From JBCDIQ01 sp039024295 (GTDB lineage Bacteria > Bacteroidota > Bacteroidia > J057): DNA of 14,939 nt. This document shows, piece after piece, positions 7,653 through 14,939 of the stretch. The number at the start of each line of letters is the position of its first letter. Position 1 is the stretch's first letter. The stretch spans positions 1 to 14,939 of the forward strand of contig JBCDIQ010000109.1 of assembly GCA_039024295.1 (NCBI GenBank), in the 5' to 3' direction. The notes beneath the pieces were generated by a model. That model was not told the origin of the DNA. It saw nothing but the letters and a program-made list of their open reading frames with translations, and did not search any database. The translations under genes were made by a program, and so were the position numbers.

Positions 7653-7757
7653 GTCGGAAGGGCTAATTTCACCATGGATTTACACGGAGCGATTGCTCAG
7701 GAAATACATGACAAATAATATTCCAAACTGCTTGACAGTTCCAGATATAATATCCCC

Positions 7758-10700
7758 ATGAATTACCAAAAACTGAACAATATAACGGGTTGGCTCATTT
7801 TTGCAGTGGCTTTGGGCGTATACCTTTCCACCATGGCACCGACTGCCAGCTTCTGGGACTGTGGCGAATTTATTGCCTGCTCGTATGAACTGGAGGTGAC
7901 CCACCCACCAGGTGCGCCGCTGTTTTTGCTGCTAGGAAGGATTTTTTCCCTCTTTGCGCCCGGGCCGGAAAGTGTTGCCTTTATGGTGAACCTGCTAAGT
8001 GTGCTATCGGGCGCATTTACCGCTATGCTGACCTGCTGGATCACCACGATGCTGGCCAGCCGGGCGATGCAAGGGTACCTGCACAACAAATCTTCAAAAG
8101 AAACTGCCATCCTTTTTGCAGGGGCTGTAGCAGGGCTTGCGTGTACGTTTGCCGATTCTATCTGGTTCAATTCTGTTGAGGCAGAGGTCTATTCGATGAG
8201 TTCCTTTTTTACTGCAGTGGTGGTTTGGCTCATGCTAAAATGGGAAGCCAGGGCTGATAACCCCAACCACCTAAAATGGATTTTGCTCATTGCCTACGTC
8301 ATGGGACTTTCTATTGGGGTGCACTTGCTGAACCTGCTCACCATCCCGGCATTGGCACTCATCTATTTTTTCCGCAAATATGATTTCTCCTGGAAAGGGC
8401 TTTTTGCCACCCTAGGGATTTCTGTGGTGATTCTTGCATTGGTCCAGTATGGAATCATCCAGTACCTGTTTGACCTTGCCTGGCAGTTTGAGAAAATATT
8501 TACCGGCACCATGGAGGCTAGTGGAGCAACCATAGGTGGAATGGGACTTCCAAAAGGAACTGGGGCTACCATTTTAGGATTGCTGCTGGTGAGCCTGCTT
8601 GTTGGGCTCCTCGTAGTTAGTCAAAAACGGAAACTAGTAATTCTCAACACCGCTGTTCTGGCCTTTTCGCTCATTCTGATGGGATTTTCGTCTTATGCCG
8701 TAATCTTCATACGGTCGCAGGCAAACCCCGCCATTGACATGAACAACCCCGAAAATTTGCTCACTTTCCTGAGCTACATGAAACGGGAGCAATACGGGGA
8801 TCGCCCCCTGCTACGAGGGACTTTGTACAATGCACGGCCTGAAACAGAAATCAAAGGGAACCAACGGGTTACCAAAATGGAAACCCAGGGGATGCGGTAC
8901 ATTGAGGTGGACGGGGCTGAACGATACGTGGAAGATGGAGAAGAAAGGGAATATGTATATGCCGATCGGGACATTGTCTGGTTTCCCAGAATGTACACCC
9001 CCTCCCGGTACAGTTCTGGCCGCCATGGGTACATTAACTACGTAAGTAACCTGGGTGCTGACAAAAAGAGCCCATATGATGACCGCCCCACACGTGGAGA
9101 AGACCTCACCTTTTTCTTTTCCTACCAGCTTAACCATATGTACTTCCGCTATTTCATGTGGAACTTTGTGGGCAGGGCAAGTGACCTGAAAGAAGCAGAC
9201 TGGCAGTCAGGATTTGAGACAGCCGCCCAAAGGGAGCCCTACCAAAACAATAAAGCACATAACCATTATTATTTTCTGCCGCTGTTTATTGGCCTCCTGG
9301 GCCTTGTCTGGCAAGCTTCCGTGAATAAAAATCAGGCATTAATCGTAGGGGCATTATTCCTCTTCACCGGCATTGCCATCATTGTTTACCTCAACCAATA
9401 TCCCAGCCAGCCGCGCGAACGGGACTACTCCTACGCAGGGTCCTTCCAAACTTTTTGTATCTGGATAGGACTAGGCGTGATTTTCCTGTATGAAGTTTGG
9501 CGAAAATATCTGAAAGCCGCCGCCCCTTATGTTGCCGGGATTCTTTGCCTGGGAGTTACCGCATTGATGGCCGTTGAAAACTGGGATGACCACAGCCGAA
9601 AAGGTCGGTGGATTGATGTAGAATTTGCCTACAACCTGCTCAACAGCTGCGCCCCAAATGGCATCCTCTTCACCGGTGGTGATAACGACACCTTCCCATT
9701 GTGGTACGCCCAAGAAGTAGAGGGCTACCGTACAGATGTGAGAGTAGTGAACCTGGAACTGCTTATTTCTGATTGGTACATCGAACAGATGACCAGTACG
9801 CGTAATGGTACGCCGGGCATCCCCCTTACCATGCAGCCCAAAGACTATTCCGGACTTAAAGGCCAGGTGGTGTATGGAAATTACGACAAGGACATCCTCC
9901 TCCCTTCAAACAAGAACCAACTTCTCCGAGACGGAATTATCAGCCCAGAAGAAGCCGCTCAAACCGACAGTTTGATGGTTTGGGATTTTAAGCCCAGGAG
10001 CCAGCGATACATCTACCGGAAAGATTTGGTCATCATCGAGCTGCTGCAAAATATTGCTACCAATGGTTGGAAACGTCCGGTGTATTTTGCCAATACCATG
10101 GCCCCCAGCAGCTACCTGAACCTGGACCCTTACCTTCACATGGAAGGTATGGCCTATCGGGTGCTTCCGGTAAAAAAGGTCGAGACCCCTCAAAACCGTT
10201 ACTTCACCGGCTCTGTGAGAATAGATAGCACCAAAAAACGGCTCCTTGACATCTATCAGTTTACCGGACTAGATGACCCCACCGTAAACCTTGACCAACA
10301 CATTCGGGACATTATCTTAAGCAACTACCGCAATGTATTCTTCCGCCTGAGCAATGCCTATGCGAACCAGATTACCCAGTTGGATACGCGTATCCGTCAA
10401 GTGGCTGGTGTGATGCAACAGGAAACCGATACGGAGAGACTTACCGCGTTACAGGAAGAAATCAGGAACATGCAACAAACGGGCGCACAGCTCAAAGATT
10501 CTCTCCGAAAGGTGGTTGTATACGGTAAGCAATCCATAACCCATGAAGTGGCTGAACCACCTTTTGCCCAGCAGCTCCGAAAAGCCCAGTTGTTATTCCA
10601 GGTTGGCGTCAATGACTTGGCCCGAAAAGAATTTGAATGGTTGGTTCCACGGGCAGTTGCAACATTGGAACGCTACAAGGCGGCAGGCAGGCAAATTGAC

Positions 10701-10865
10701 CAGCAAGACTTTCATTTCAATGGCCTGTTACTTTCCATTCAGTTTTATGCAAACCAACGAGAGCTGGAGACGGCCCGTGGATTGGCGGACCAGGTGAAGG
10801 TCCTTACTGGTAGTGAAATTGGGGAGCAAATCCTTCAGCAGAGCTTGGGGCAGCCCGCGAATTAG
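7758..10865 (+). CDS. DUF2723 (TMEM260-like) multi-pass membrane protein, probable protein O-glycosyltransferase
   Basis: This 1035-residue protein has the layout of Bacteroidota DUF2723 proteins. About six to eight hydrophobic segments fill residues 10-320, with the motifs SFWDCGEFIA (31-40; D34 and E37 are candidate acidic catalytic residues, as in lipid-sugar-dependent glycosyltransferases), HPPGAPLFLLLGR (49-61) and EAEVYSMSSF (141-150). A soluble loop follows, then more membrane segments at about 505-600 with PRERDYSY (552-559), and a conserved TGGDNDTFPLWYAQEVEGYR block around D642. The C-terminus ends in a soluble region with a likely coiled coil (about 877-920). Human TMEM260, from the same family, is a protein O-mannosyltransferase. 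By family knowledge this protein probably glycosylates exported proteins using a lipid-linked sugar; the donor and targets are inferred. The ATG at 7758 sits directly before the first hydrophobic segment. It is convergent with the thioesterase, 26 nt away. Confidence 0.9.
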   Translation: MNYQKLNNITGWLIFAVALGVYLSTMAPTASFWDCGEFIACSYELEVTHPPGAPLFLLLGRIFSLFAPGPESVAFMVNLLSVLSGAFTAMLTCWITTMLASRAMQGYLHNKSSKETAILFAGAVAGLACTFADSIWFNSVEAEVYSMSSFFTAVVVWLMLKWEARADNPNHLKWILLIAYVMGLSIGVHLLNLLTIPALALIYFFRKYDFSWKGLFATLGISVVILALVQYGIIQYLFDLAWQFEKIFTGTMEASGATIGGMGLPKGTGATILGLLLVSLLVGLLVVSQKRKLVILNTAVLAFSLILMGFSSYAVIFIRSQANPAIDMNNPENLLTFLSYMKREQYGDRPLLRGTLYNARPETEIKGNQRVTKMETQGMRYIEVDGAERYVEDGEEREYVYADRDIVWFPRMYTPSRYSSGRHGYINYVSNLGADKKSPYDDRPTRGEDLTFFFSYQLNHMYFRYFMWNFVGRASDLKEADWQSGFETAAQREPYQNNKAHNHYYFLPLFIGLLGLVWQASVNKNQALIVGALFLFTGIAIIVYLNQYPSQPRERDYSYAGSFQTFCIWIGLGVIFLYEVWRKYLKAAAPYVAGILCLGVTALMAVENWDDHSRKGRWIDVEFAYNLLNSCAPNGILFTGGDNDTFPLWYAQEVEGYRTDVRVVNLELLISDWYIEQMTSTRNGTPGIPLTMQPKDYSGLKGQVVYGNYDKDILLPSNKNQLLRDGIISPEEAAQTDSLMVWDFKPRSQRYIYRKDLVIIELLQNIATNGWKRPVYFANTMAPSSYLNLDPYLHMEGMAYRVLPVKKVETPQNRYFTGSVRIDSTKKRLLDIYQFTGLDDPTVNLDQHIRDIILSNYRNVFFRLSNAYANQITQLDTRIRQVAGVMQQETDTERLTALQEEIRNMQQTGAQLKDSLRKVVVYGKQSITHEVAEPPFAQQLRKAQLLFQVGVNDLARKEFEWLVPRAVATLERYKAAGRQIDQQDFHFNGLLLSIQFYANQRELETARGLADQVKVLTGSEIGEQILQQSLGQPAN

Positions 10866-10891
10866 GAAGGGTAGGTGATAGGTGTTGGGTT

Positions 10892-11329
10892 TTAGGTGAA
10901 AGGGTTAGGCATTTGCCAGCCTTTAAGGGTATCTTTTGCAAGATCAGTCAGGGGTTCTCCCTTCCCCGTTTGGGCATTTACCTGAACAATCACCGTCTCT
11001 GCTGTTGCAGCCAACTGATTTTGCTGAAATAATCCCTGATAAATTCGGATGGAGCTGTTTCCAGTTTTTACGATCCCCGTGCCTATTTCCACGGTACCTG
11101 GCCAGGTTATTTCTTTCAGAAATGCCAAATTCAGGGAGGCAATTACAAAGCTCGCCCCTGTGGTAAGAATTGGAAACTGAGGGTTATATAAGACCTCCAC
11201 TCGACCTGTTTCCAGGAAATTGGCAAAAACTGCATTGTTTACGTGCCCTTGCCTGTCGGTATCTGAATACCTGATTTTGTCAAAGGTGCTCAAAGGAAAA
11301 CCGTCAATTTGCAAAGAGGATGCATCCAT
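10892..11329 (-). CDS. Acyl-CoA thioesterase, 4HBT/YbgC-like hotdog fold
   Basis: This 145-residue cytoplasmic protein of the 4-hydroxybenzoyl-CoA thioesterase superfamily would hydrolyse an acyl-CoA or acyl-ACP thioester. The N-terminal signature is IRYSDTDRQGHVNNAVF (19-35), in which D23/D25 and the GHVNN turn match the YbgC/FadM catalytic region, followed by the long hotdog helix FANFLETGRVEVL (35-47). The remaining beta strands include ASFVIASLNLAFLKEI (59-74) and SIRIYQGLF. Length is typical. The substrate cannot be told from sequence. The ATG at 11329 is immediately before the conserved N-terminus. The divergent neighbour is a GNAT acetyltransferase 114 nt away, so the shared 11330-11443 interval probably holds both promoters. 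Confidence 0.88.
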   Translation of the reverse strand: MDASSLQIDGFPLSTFDKIRYSDTDRQGHVNNAVFANFLETGRVEVLYNPQFPILTTGASFVIASLNLAFLKEITWPGTVEIGTGIVKTGNSSIRIYQGLFQQNQLAATAETVIVQVNAQTGKGEPLTDLAKDTLKGWQMPNPFT

Positions 11330-11443
11330 AACTCATTTTTAGGCAAATTCACATATCCTGATTCAAAATAAAAGGTAGCGTTAGGTTAGCTTTAACCTAT
11401 TCAAAGGTACATAGGATCTTTCTTTTAAACCCCTACTTTGACT

Positions 11444-11917
11444 ATGCCCAGAATTGTTATGGCCACTCCTGAAGATTTGCCTAAGATCCTTGACCTGTTT
11501 AGGGAATCAGTCATCCAGAGCGGAGTTGAGCATTATACCTCAGCACAACTCGCTGCCTGGAGCAGTTCTGCTGATAATCTGCCCAGGTGGCAACAAAAAG
11601 TCCAGGAAGATCAGTTTCTCCTGGCATTGGAAGGAACACAATTGCAAGGGTTTGCTTCCCTTAAATCACCAGATTACCTCGATTTGATGTACGTGGCTCC
11701 AACCTCTCAAAGGTTAGGTGTGGCATCCTCTCTTCTGGCAGCCATAGAAGATCGGGCAAAGAAGCATGGAATAACTGTGCTCAAGTCGGATGTAAGCAGA
11801 GTTGCCCGACCTTTTTTCGAACATAAAGGATTCTGTATAGTCAAGGCCCAACAAGTGGAACGGAAGGGCGAATGGTTGGAGAATTTTAGGATGGAGAAAA
11901 CCCTGAAACTCACATAA
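11444..11917 (+). CDS. GNAT family N-acetyltransferase
   Basis: This 157-residue protein with a GNAT fold would move an acetyl group from acetyl-CoA to an amine. Motif A is LDLMYVAPTSQRLGVASSLL (79-98), where Q89-R-L-G92-V-A94 is the Q/RxxGxG/A pyrophosphate loop. Motif B is ARPFFEHKGF (121-130). The N-terminus (IVMATPEDLPKILDLFRESV) and the SAQLAAW...RW segment resemble a common small acetyltransferase group of unknown substrate. The start is ATG 11444; a TTG at 11438 would add two residues without family support. The gene stands alone between divergent and convergent neighbours. A sequence TACTTTG just upstream of the ATG is close to the Bacteroidota -7 box but lacks one base and lies too near the start. 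Confidence 0.88.
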   Translation: MPRIVMATPEDLPKILDLFRESVIQSGVEHYTSAQLAAWSSSADNLPRWQQKVQEDQFLLALEGTQLQGFASLKSPDYLDLMYVAPTSQRLGVASSLLAAIEDRAKKHGITVLKSDVSRVARPFFEHKGFCIVKAQQVERKGEWLENFRMEKTLKLT

Positions 11918-11935
11918 AAACTGTCGTTTTTGAGC

Positions 11936-11987
11936 CACAGGTTAAAATCTCGGTCACGGGCGGGCTACACGCCAGCTAATAACTGTG
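11936..11987. repeat. Intergenic stem-loop between convergent genes
   Basis: CACAGGTTA (11936-11944) pairs with TAACTGTG (11980-11987), eight pairs with one bulged G, around an inner GGCG 11959-11962 / CGCC 11970-11973 hairpin with a 7-nt loop. It lies in the 87 nt between the GNAT stop and the response regulator stop. It may act as a bidirectional transcript end, but no proper T-run follows on either strand. Positions 11963-11983 match 2488-2508 in the protease gene at 20 of 21 bases. Confidence 0.35.
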
Positions 11988-12004
11988 TCCTCATAAAAAA
12001 TTCA

Positions 12005-12643
12005 TTATTTTAAGTATTCACCTTCCATGGCTTTCCGGACTAAGTAGGTAGTGCTGGAAACTCCAAACTTTTTCAGCAGGTGCTTTCGGTGTGTATCAAC
12101 AGTACTTGAAGCAATAAAAAGCTTCTCCCCGATTTGTTGAGAAGATAGTCCTTTAGAAAGGTGTTGTAAAACTTCAATCTCTCTGTTTGTTAATTTTATT
12201 TTTGTATTCTCTTTAGAGGATGCGATTCGCCTCCCCTTAATGTCAATTTTTATTATTTCCTTTCCAAAGTAGAGTTCTCCTTTTTTTACTTCATTGATGG
12301 CAAATATCATCTCATCCTTATCTGTATGATCCTTTAGCATGTATCCATCAGCTCCAAAATCTATTGCTGTATTTATATATTCTGGGGTTTTATACATCGA
12401 AATAATTAGAACTTTTACATTGGGGTAATTTTTCTTTATAAACTTTGTCACCTCCAGACCATTTAAAAGAGGGAGTTCAATATCTACCAAAGCGACATCT
12501 ATCTGAGTCTCTTTGATTAACTTTATTGCTTCCTCTCCATCAGATGCTTCACCTACTACCCTTATGTTCTCTTCATATTTTAATAGAGATTTCAAGCCAT
12601 CTAATACCAGCTTTTGATCCTCTACTATAAAAACTTTTATCAT
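12005..12643 (-). CDS. LuxR/NarL-family two-component response regulator
   Basis: This 212-residue protein has a receiver domain (1-122) with the acidic pair E8/D9, phospho-acceptor D54 in ALVDIELP, S82 at the Thr/Ser switch position and K104 in YMLKDH. A linker follows, then a NarL-type helix-turn-helix (about 148-208) with the pattern LTNREIEVLQHLSKGLSSQQ and the recognition helix in STVDTHRKHLLKKFGV. It should bind DNA after phosphorylation by the adjacent kinase. The ATG overlaps the kinase stop (ATGA, 12640-12643), so the two are translated from one transcript, kinase first. All key residues are intact. The DNA is much richer in A+T than the left part of the window. Target genes cannot be told from sequence. 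Confidence 0.96.
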   Translation of the reverse strand: MIKVFIVEDQKLVLDGLKSLLKYEENIRVVGEASDGEEAIKLIKETQIDVALVDIELPLLNGLEVTKFIKKNYPNVKVLIISMYKTPEYINTAIDFGADGYMLKDHTDKDEMIFAINEVKKGELYFGKEIIKIDIKGRRIASSKENTKIKLTNREIEVLQHLSKGLSSQQIGEKLFIASSTVDTHRKHLLKKFGVSSTTYLVRKAMEGEYLK

Positions 12644-14817
12644 TGTTGGGTACTATTAATCGACTTATAAGGAATTTCCAATGCTACTGTTGTCCCATGT
12701 CCAATCTGAGAATCAAAGATAATACTTCCATTTATTTCCTCGACCCGCGAATAAATTGAAATCATTCCCATTCCATTCTGCGCAGAACCTGTATTCGTAT
12801 CAAAGCCTTTACCATCATCCTCTACAGTTATAGATAAATGATCATCAACATCAAGAAAATTGAGCGTAATATTTTGAGCATCTGCATGTTTCAAAATATT
12901 GGAAAGAAGTTCCTGAATGATTTTGTAGAGATTTTTTTCAACCTTAGGAGGTAATCGGTCGTCAAAATCATGAGCTACGACTGTTACTGAGAGCTGTCTG
13001 CTACTTTCAATTTTATACGCTAAATCTCTAACTGCAGGTAATAGCCCTAGATTTAATAATAATCTATCGCCAATCTCATGAGAAATGTTCCTTACAGTTT
13101 CTGTAGCTTCGTTAAGGAGGTCATCGGCTACCCTATATTGTTCCTCCAAACGGTCGCCTATTTTCAAAATGTTTTTCTCAAATTCTTTGAAATGAAGCCT
13201 AACCATGGAAAGAATTCCTCCCAGCCTATCATGCAAGTCTGAAGCGATTTTGTGCCTTACTTCATCCTGTCCATTAAGAACTGCTGTAACTAATTCAAGC
13301 TCCTGAGTTTTAAGTAGGTTATCAATTTCGTTTTGCCTAAGCTGAACTTCTTGCTCTGCAATGATGGCCCTTTGTCTATTTTTATAATTCAGGGCGGAAA
13401 AAATCATCAGTGCTAAAAAAAGGACCACCCCTCCTACTATCGAGTAAAATATAATTCTTTGTTTGGCATTATTTAGAACTTCTAGTTCTAGCTTATTTTT
13501 AGCTATTTTCAGTTGGTACTGGCTGGCTATAAGCTCTTGATCTAACTTTAATCCCGATCTTTCTTTCTCTGATAAGCTATCTGCTAAGGCAGAGTATTTC
13601 AGAAAAAAATTGAGCGCTTCTGAAGAATCTCCAAGCAAAGTGTGTGAATCCCCTATTTTCTGTAAAATTTTCGCTTCCAATAAAGGACTCCTATGGTTTT
13701 GTAGTGTTTTCCTAGCCATTTCAAGATATTTTAATGCCTGTCCCAAAGTATCCTCATAAAAGTGGGCAAGGCCAATGTAATAGTACGATTCAGCAATCTT
13801 GATTTCATTACCAATAACTTGTCGAGTTTCAAGACTCTGATGAAGCTGTTCAAGTGCCTTTTCCGTCTCGCCTTTCTTCATGTAGAGAATTCCTATGTTG
13901 TGTACTAAATCTTGATAATAAATTTTATCGGTATATGAGGCCGTTAGTTTTAGGCTTTTCTGATAATATATTAGTGCTGAGTCAAATTCCGCAAGTGTAG
14001 TGTAAATATTACCAATATTCTGTAATGAATTTGCTTGACCAGGAAGATATGTTGCTCGTTCGGAAATGCTAAGGCTTTGCCTATGGATCCTTAAGGCTGT
14101 TCTATATATCTTTAAGTATTCATATACCAGAGCAACCTCATTCAACGACTTTGATATTCCGATAGAATCACCTAATTCTTCTCTTTTGCTCAGCCCAATT
14201 CTAAAGTATCGAAGTGCCTCTTTATATTCTCCAAGCTTTTTAAATACATTCCCTGTACTATTATATATACTTGCTAGTGCTAACTCATTTTTTCTATTCG
14301 ATGGAAGAGCCTCTAGCTTCTCTATACTCAATATTTCATAAGCTTTTGCTTTCTGATAGTTTCCCATTTTCGAGTTTACTACCCCGACCTGATGGTAATC
14401 TCTACCAACTCTATAAGAATCACCTATCTTCTTATCAATCTCTAACGCCTTCAAATACGCCTGTTCGGCATTTATAAGATTCCCCAATAGCTCATAAGCA
14501 TTCCCCTTACGATTCCAAGAATCGGATTGCCCCCTTAAATAATCCAATCTGATAGCTAACTGGAGTCCTTTATTCGCATAAAATATAGAAGAATCCGTAC
14601 TGATCCTTCTATATTCCCAAGCTAAGTCATTAAATAAATCTACTGCAATACTGTCAGACTTAGCATGTAGCACCGCTTTTATCAATTCATCCTTGTTAAG
14701 GTTTGTTTGCCCTTTCGCTATTTGAAAAGAAATCAAAATCAGGAGAATTTGAACAACTATCCAATATGGTTTTGGTATTCTTTTCAAATTCTTGGATAAA
14801 GTTATTTTAAGCACCAA
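12640..14817 (-). CDS. TPR-containing sensor histidine kinase (HisKA_3 type)
   Basis: This predicted 725-residue kinase has an N-terminal signal or anchor segment (19-33), then about eight tetratricopeptide repeats (about 58-415), recognisable from units such as GNVFKKLGEYKEALRYFRIG (189-208) and GNIYTTLAEFDSALIYYQKS (269-288). A coiled coil (about 415-452) leads to one transmembrane helix (455-476) and a second coil. The HisKA_3 dimerisation helix has the phospho-acceptor H529 in ASDLHDRLGG. The ATPase domain has the N box around N640 (QELLSNILKHA), G1 at EDDGKGFD (666-673) and G2 at NGMGM (681-685). The TPR domain is probably periplasmic and senses an unknown, possibly protein, signal; it should phosphorylate the regulator encoded next. 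The frame has no ATG near its beginning: TTG 14817 or GTG 14814 is the start, with a stop two codons upstream. Confidence 0.95.
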   Translation of the reverse strand: MVLKITLSKNLKRIPKPYWIVVQILLILISFQIAKGQTNLNKDELIKAVLHAKSDSIAVDLFNDLAWEYRRISTDSSIFYANKGLQLAIRLDYLRGQSDSWNRKGNAYELLGNLINAEQAYLKALEIDKKIGDSYRVGRDYHQVGVVNSKMGNYQKAKAYEILSIEKLEALPSNRKNELALASIYNSTGNVFKKLGEYKEALRYFRIGLSKREELGDSIGISKSLNEVALVYEYLKIYRTALRIHRQSLSISERATYLPGQANSLQNIGNIYTTLAEFDSALIYYQKSLKLTASYTDKIYYQDLVHNIGILYMKKGETEKALEQLHQSLETRQVIGNEIKIAESYYYIGLAHFYEDTLGQALKYLEMARKTLQNHRSPLLEAKILQKIGDSHTLLGDSSEALNFFLKYSALADSLSEKERSGLKLDQELIASQYQLKIAKNKLELEVLNNAKQRIIFYSIVGGVVLFLALMIFSALNYKNRQRAIIAEQEVQLRQNEIDNLLKTQELELVTAVLNGQDEVRHKIASDLHDRLGGILSMVRLHFKEFEKNILKIGDRLEEQYRVADDLLNEATETVRNISHEIGDRLLLNLGLLPAVRDLAYKIESSRQLSVTVVAHDFDDRLPPKVEKNLYKIIQELLSNILKHADAQNITLNFLDVDDHLSITVEDDGKGFDTNTGSAQNGMGMISIYSRVEEINGSIIFDSQIGHGTTVALEIPYKSINSTQQ

Positions 14818-14858
14818 GCATTATACAAAATTCGATTTGTAACAGCCTAATTCATTAG

Positions 14859-14866
14859 CAAATTTA
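14859..14866 (-). promoter_or_regulatory. Candidate Bacteroidota -7 box for the kinase-regulator operon
   Basis: Read on the minus strand, 14866-14859 is TAAATTTG, an exact match to the Bacteroidota -7 consensus TAnnTTTG. Transcription would begin roughly at 14852, giving a leader of about 35 nt before the kinase start. I see no clear -33 TTTG or TTG at the right distance, and the DNA is AT-rich, so a chance match is possible. Confidence 0.35.
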
Positions 14867-14939
14867 CTCCTGATTTAAATTTTAATCTAATCTATTGAAA
14901 GCGGAGAGCCTTTACCTTAATCATTAGGCAGGGTAAAAT

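Noticed and set aside
7733..7750. TTGACA and TATAAT sequences upstream of the DUF2723 gene
   Set aside because: They are separated by only 6 nt, far from the 16-18 nt a sigma-70 promoter needs, and Bacteroidota use other consensus boxes.
7763..8170. Minus-strand frame of 135 codons opposite the DUF2723 gene
   Set aside because: The plus strand clearly encodes conserved membrane segments here; the opposite frame has no signal or motif.

Overview
The window looks like a chromosomal segment of a Bacteroidota bacterium. The strongest sign is a secreted protease (1720-5007) that ends in a type IX secretion (T9SS) sorting domain. Supporting signs are a DUF2723/TMEM260-like membrane protein, an endonuclease III of the Bacteroidota type, lipoproteins with PD40 repeats, and a TPR-histidine kinase plus NarL-type regulator pair. 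Domain content would fit Saprospiria (Lewinella-like), but that is a guess. Sampled lines of the first 12 kb are roughly 50% GC; sampled lines of the last 3 kb are about 28-40%.

Layout. Positions 1-1072 hold the tail of one gene and an overlapping PD40-repeat lipoprotein on the + strand. A 647-nt gap without a convincing gene follows. Positions 1720-5007 encode a large modular exoprotease (signal peptide, pro-region, subtilase domain, two MAM-like domains, a CBM36/CBM60-like module, T9SS tail), closed by a clear intrinsic terminator at 5027-5065. A GT9 (heptosyltransferase-type) glycosyltransferase follows at 5110-6078. Between it and the convergent endonuclease III (6372-7037, -) lies a gap with a striking nested set of inverted repeats (6116-6228). 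A small lipoprotein (7155-7652, -) is divergent from a 1035-aa DUF2723 membrane protein (7758-10865, +). That protein converges on a hotdog thioesterase (10892-11329, -), which is divergent from a GNAT acetyltransferase (11444-11917, +). The AT-rich right end is a two-gene minus-strand operon, a TPR sensor histidine kinase (12640-14817) and a LuxR/NarL response regulator (12005-12643), overlapping by 4 nt.

Most genes are single transcription units with unrelated housekeeping or envelope roles. Only the two-component pair and the first two genes look translationally coupled. The protease, the GT9 enzyme and the DUF2723 protein all concern the cell surface or exported products, but nothing in the layout shows that they act together. 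I found no CRISPR array, rRNA, tRNA, transposase or phage gene. The least explained structure is the intergenic palindrome cluster at 6116-6228.
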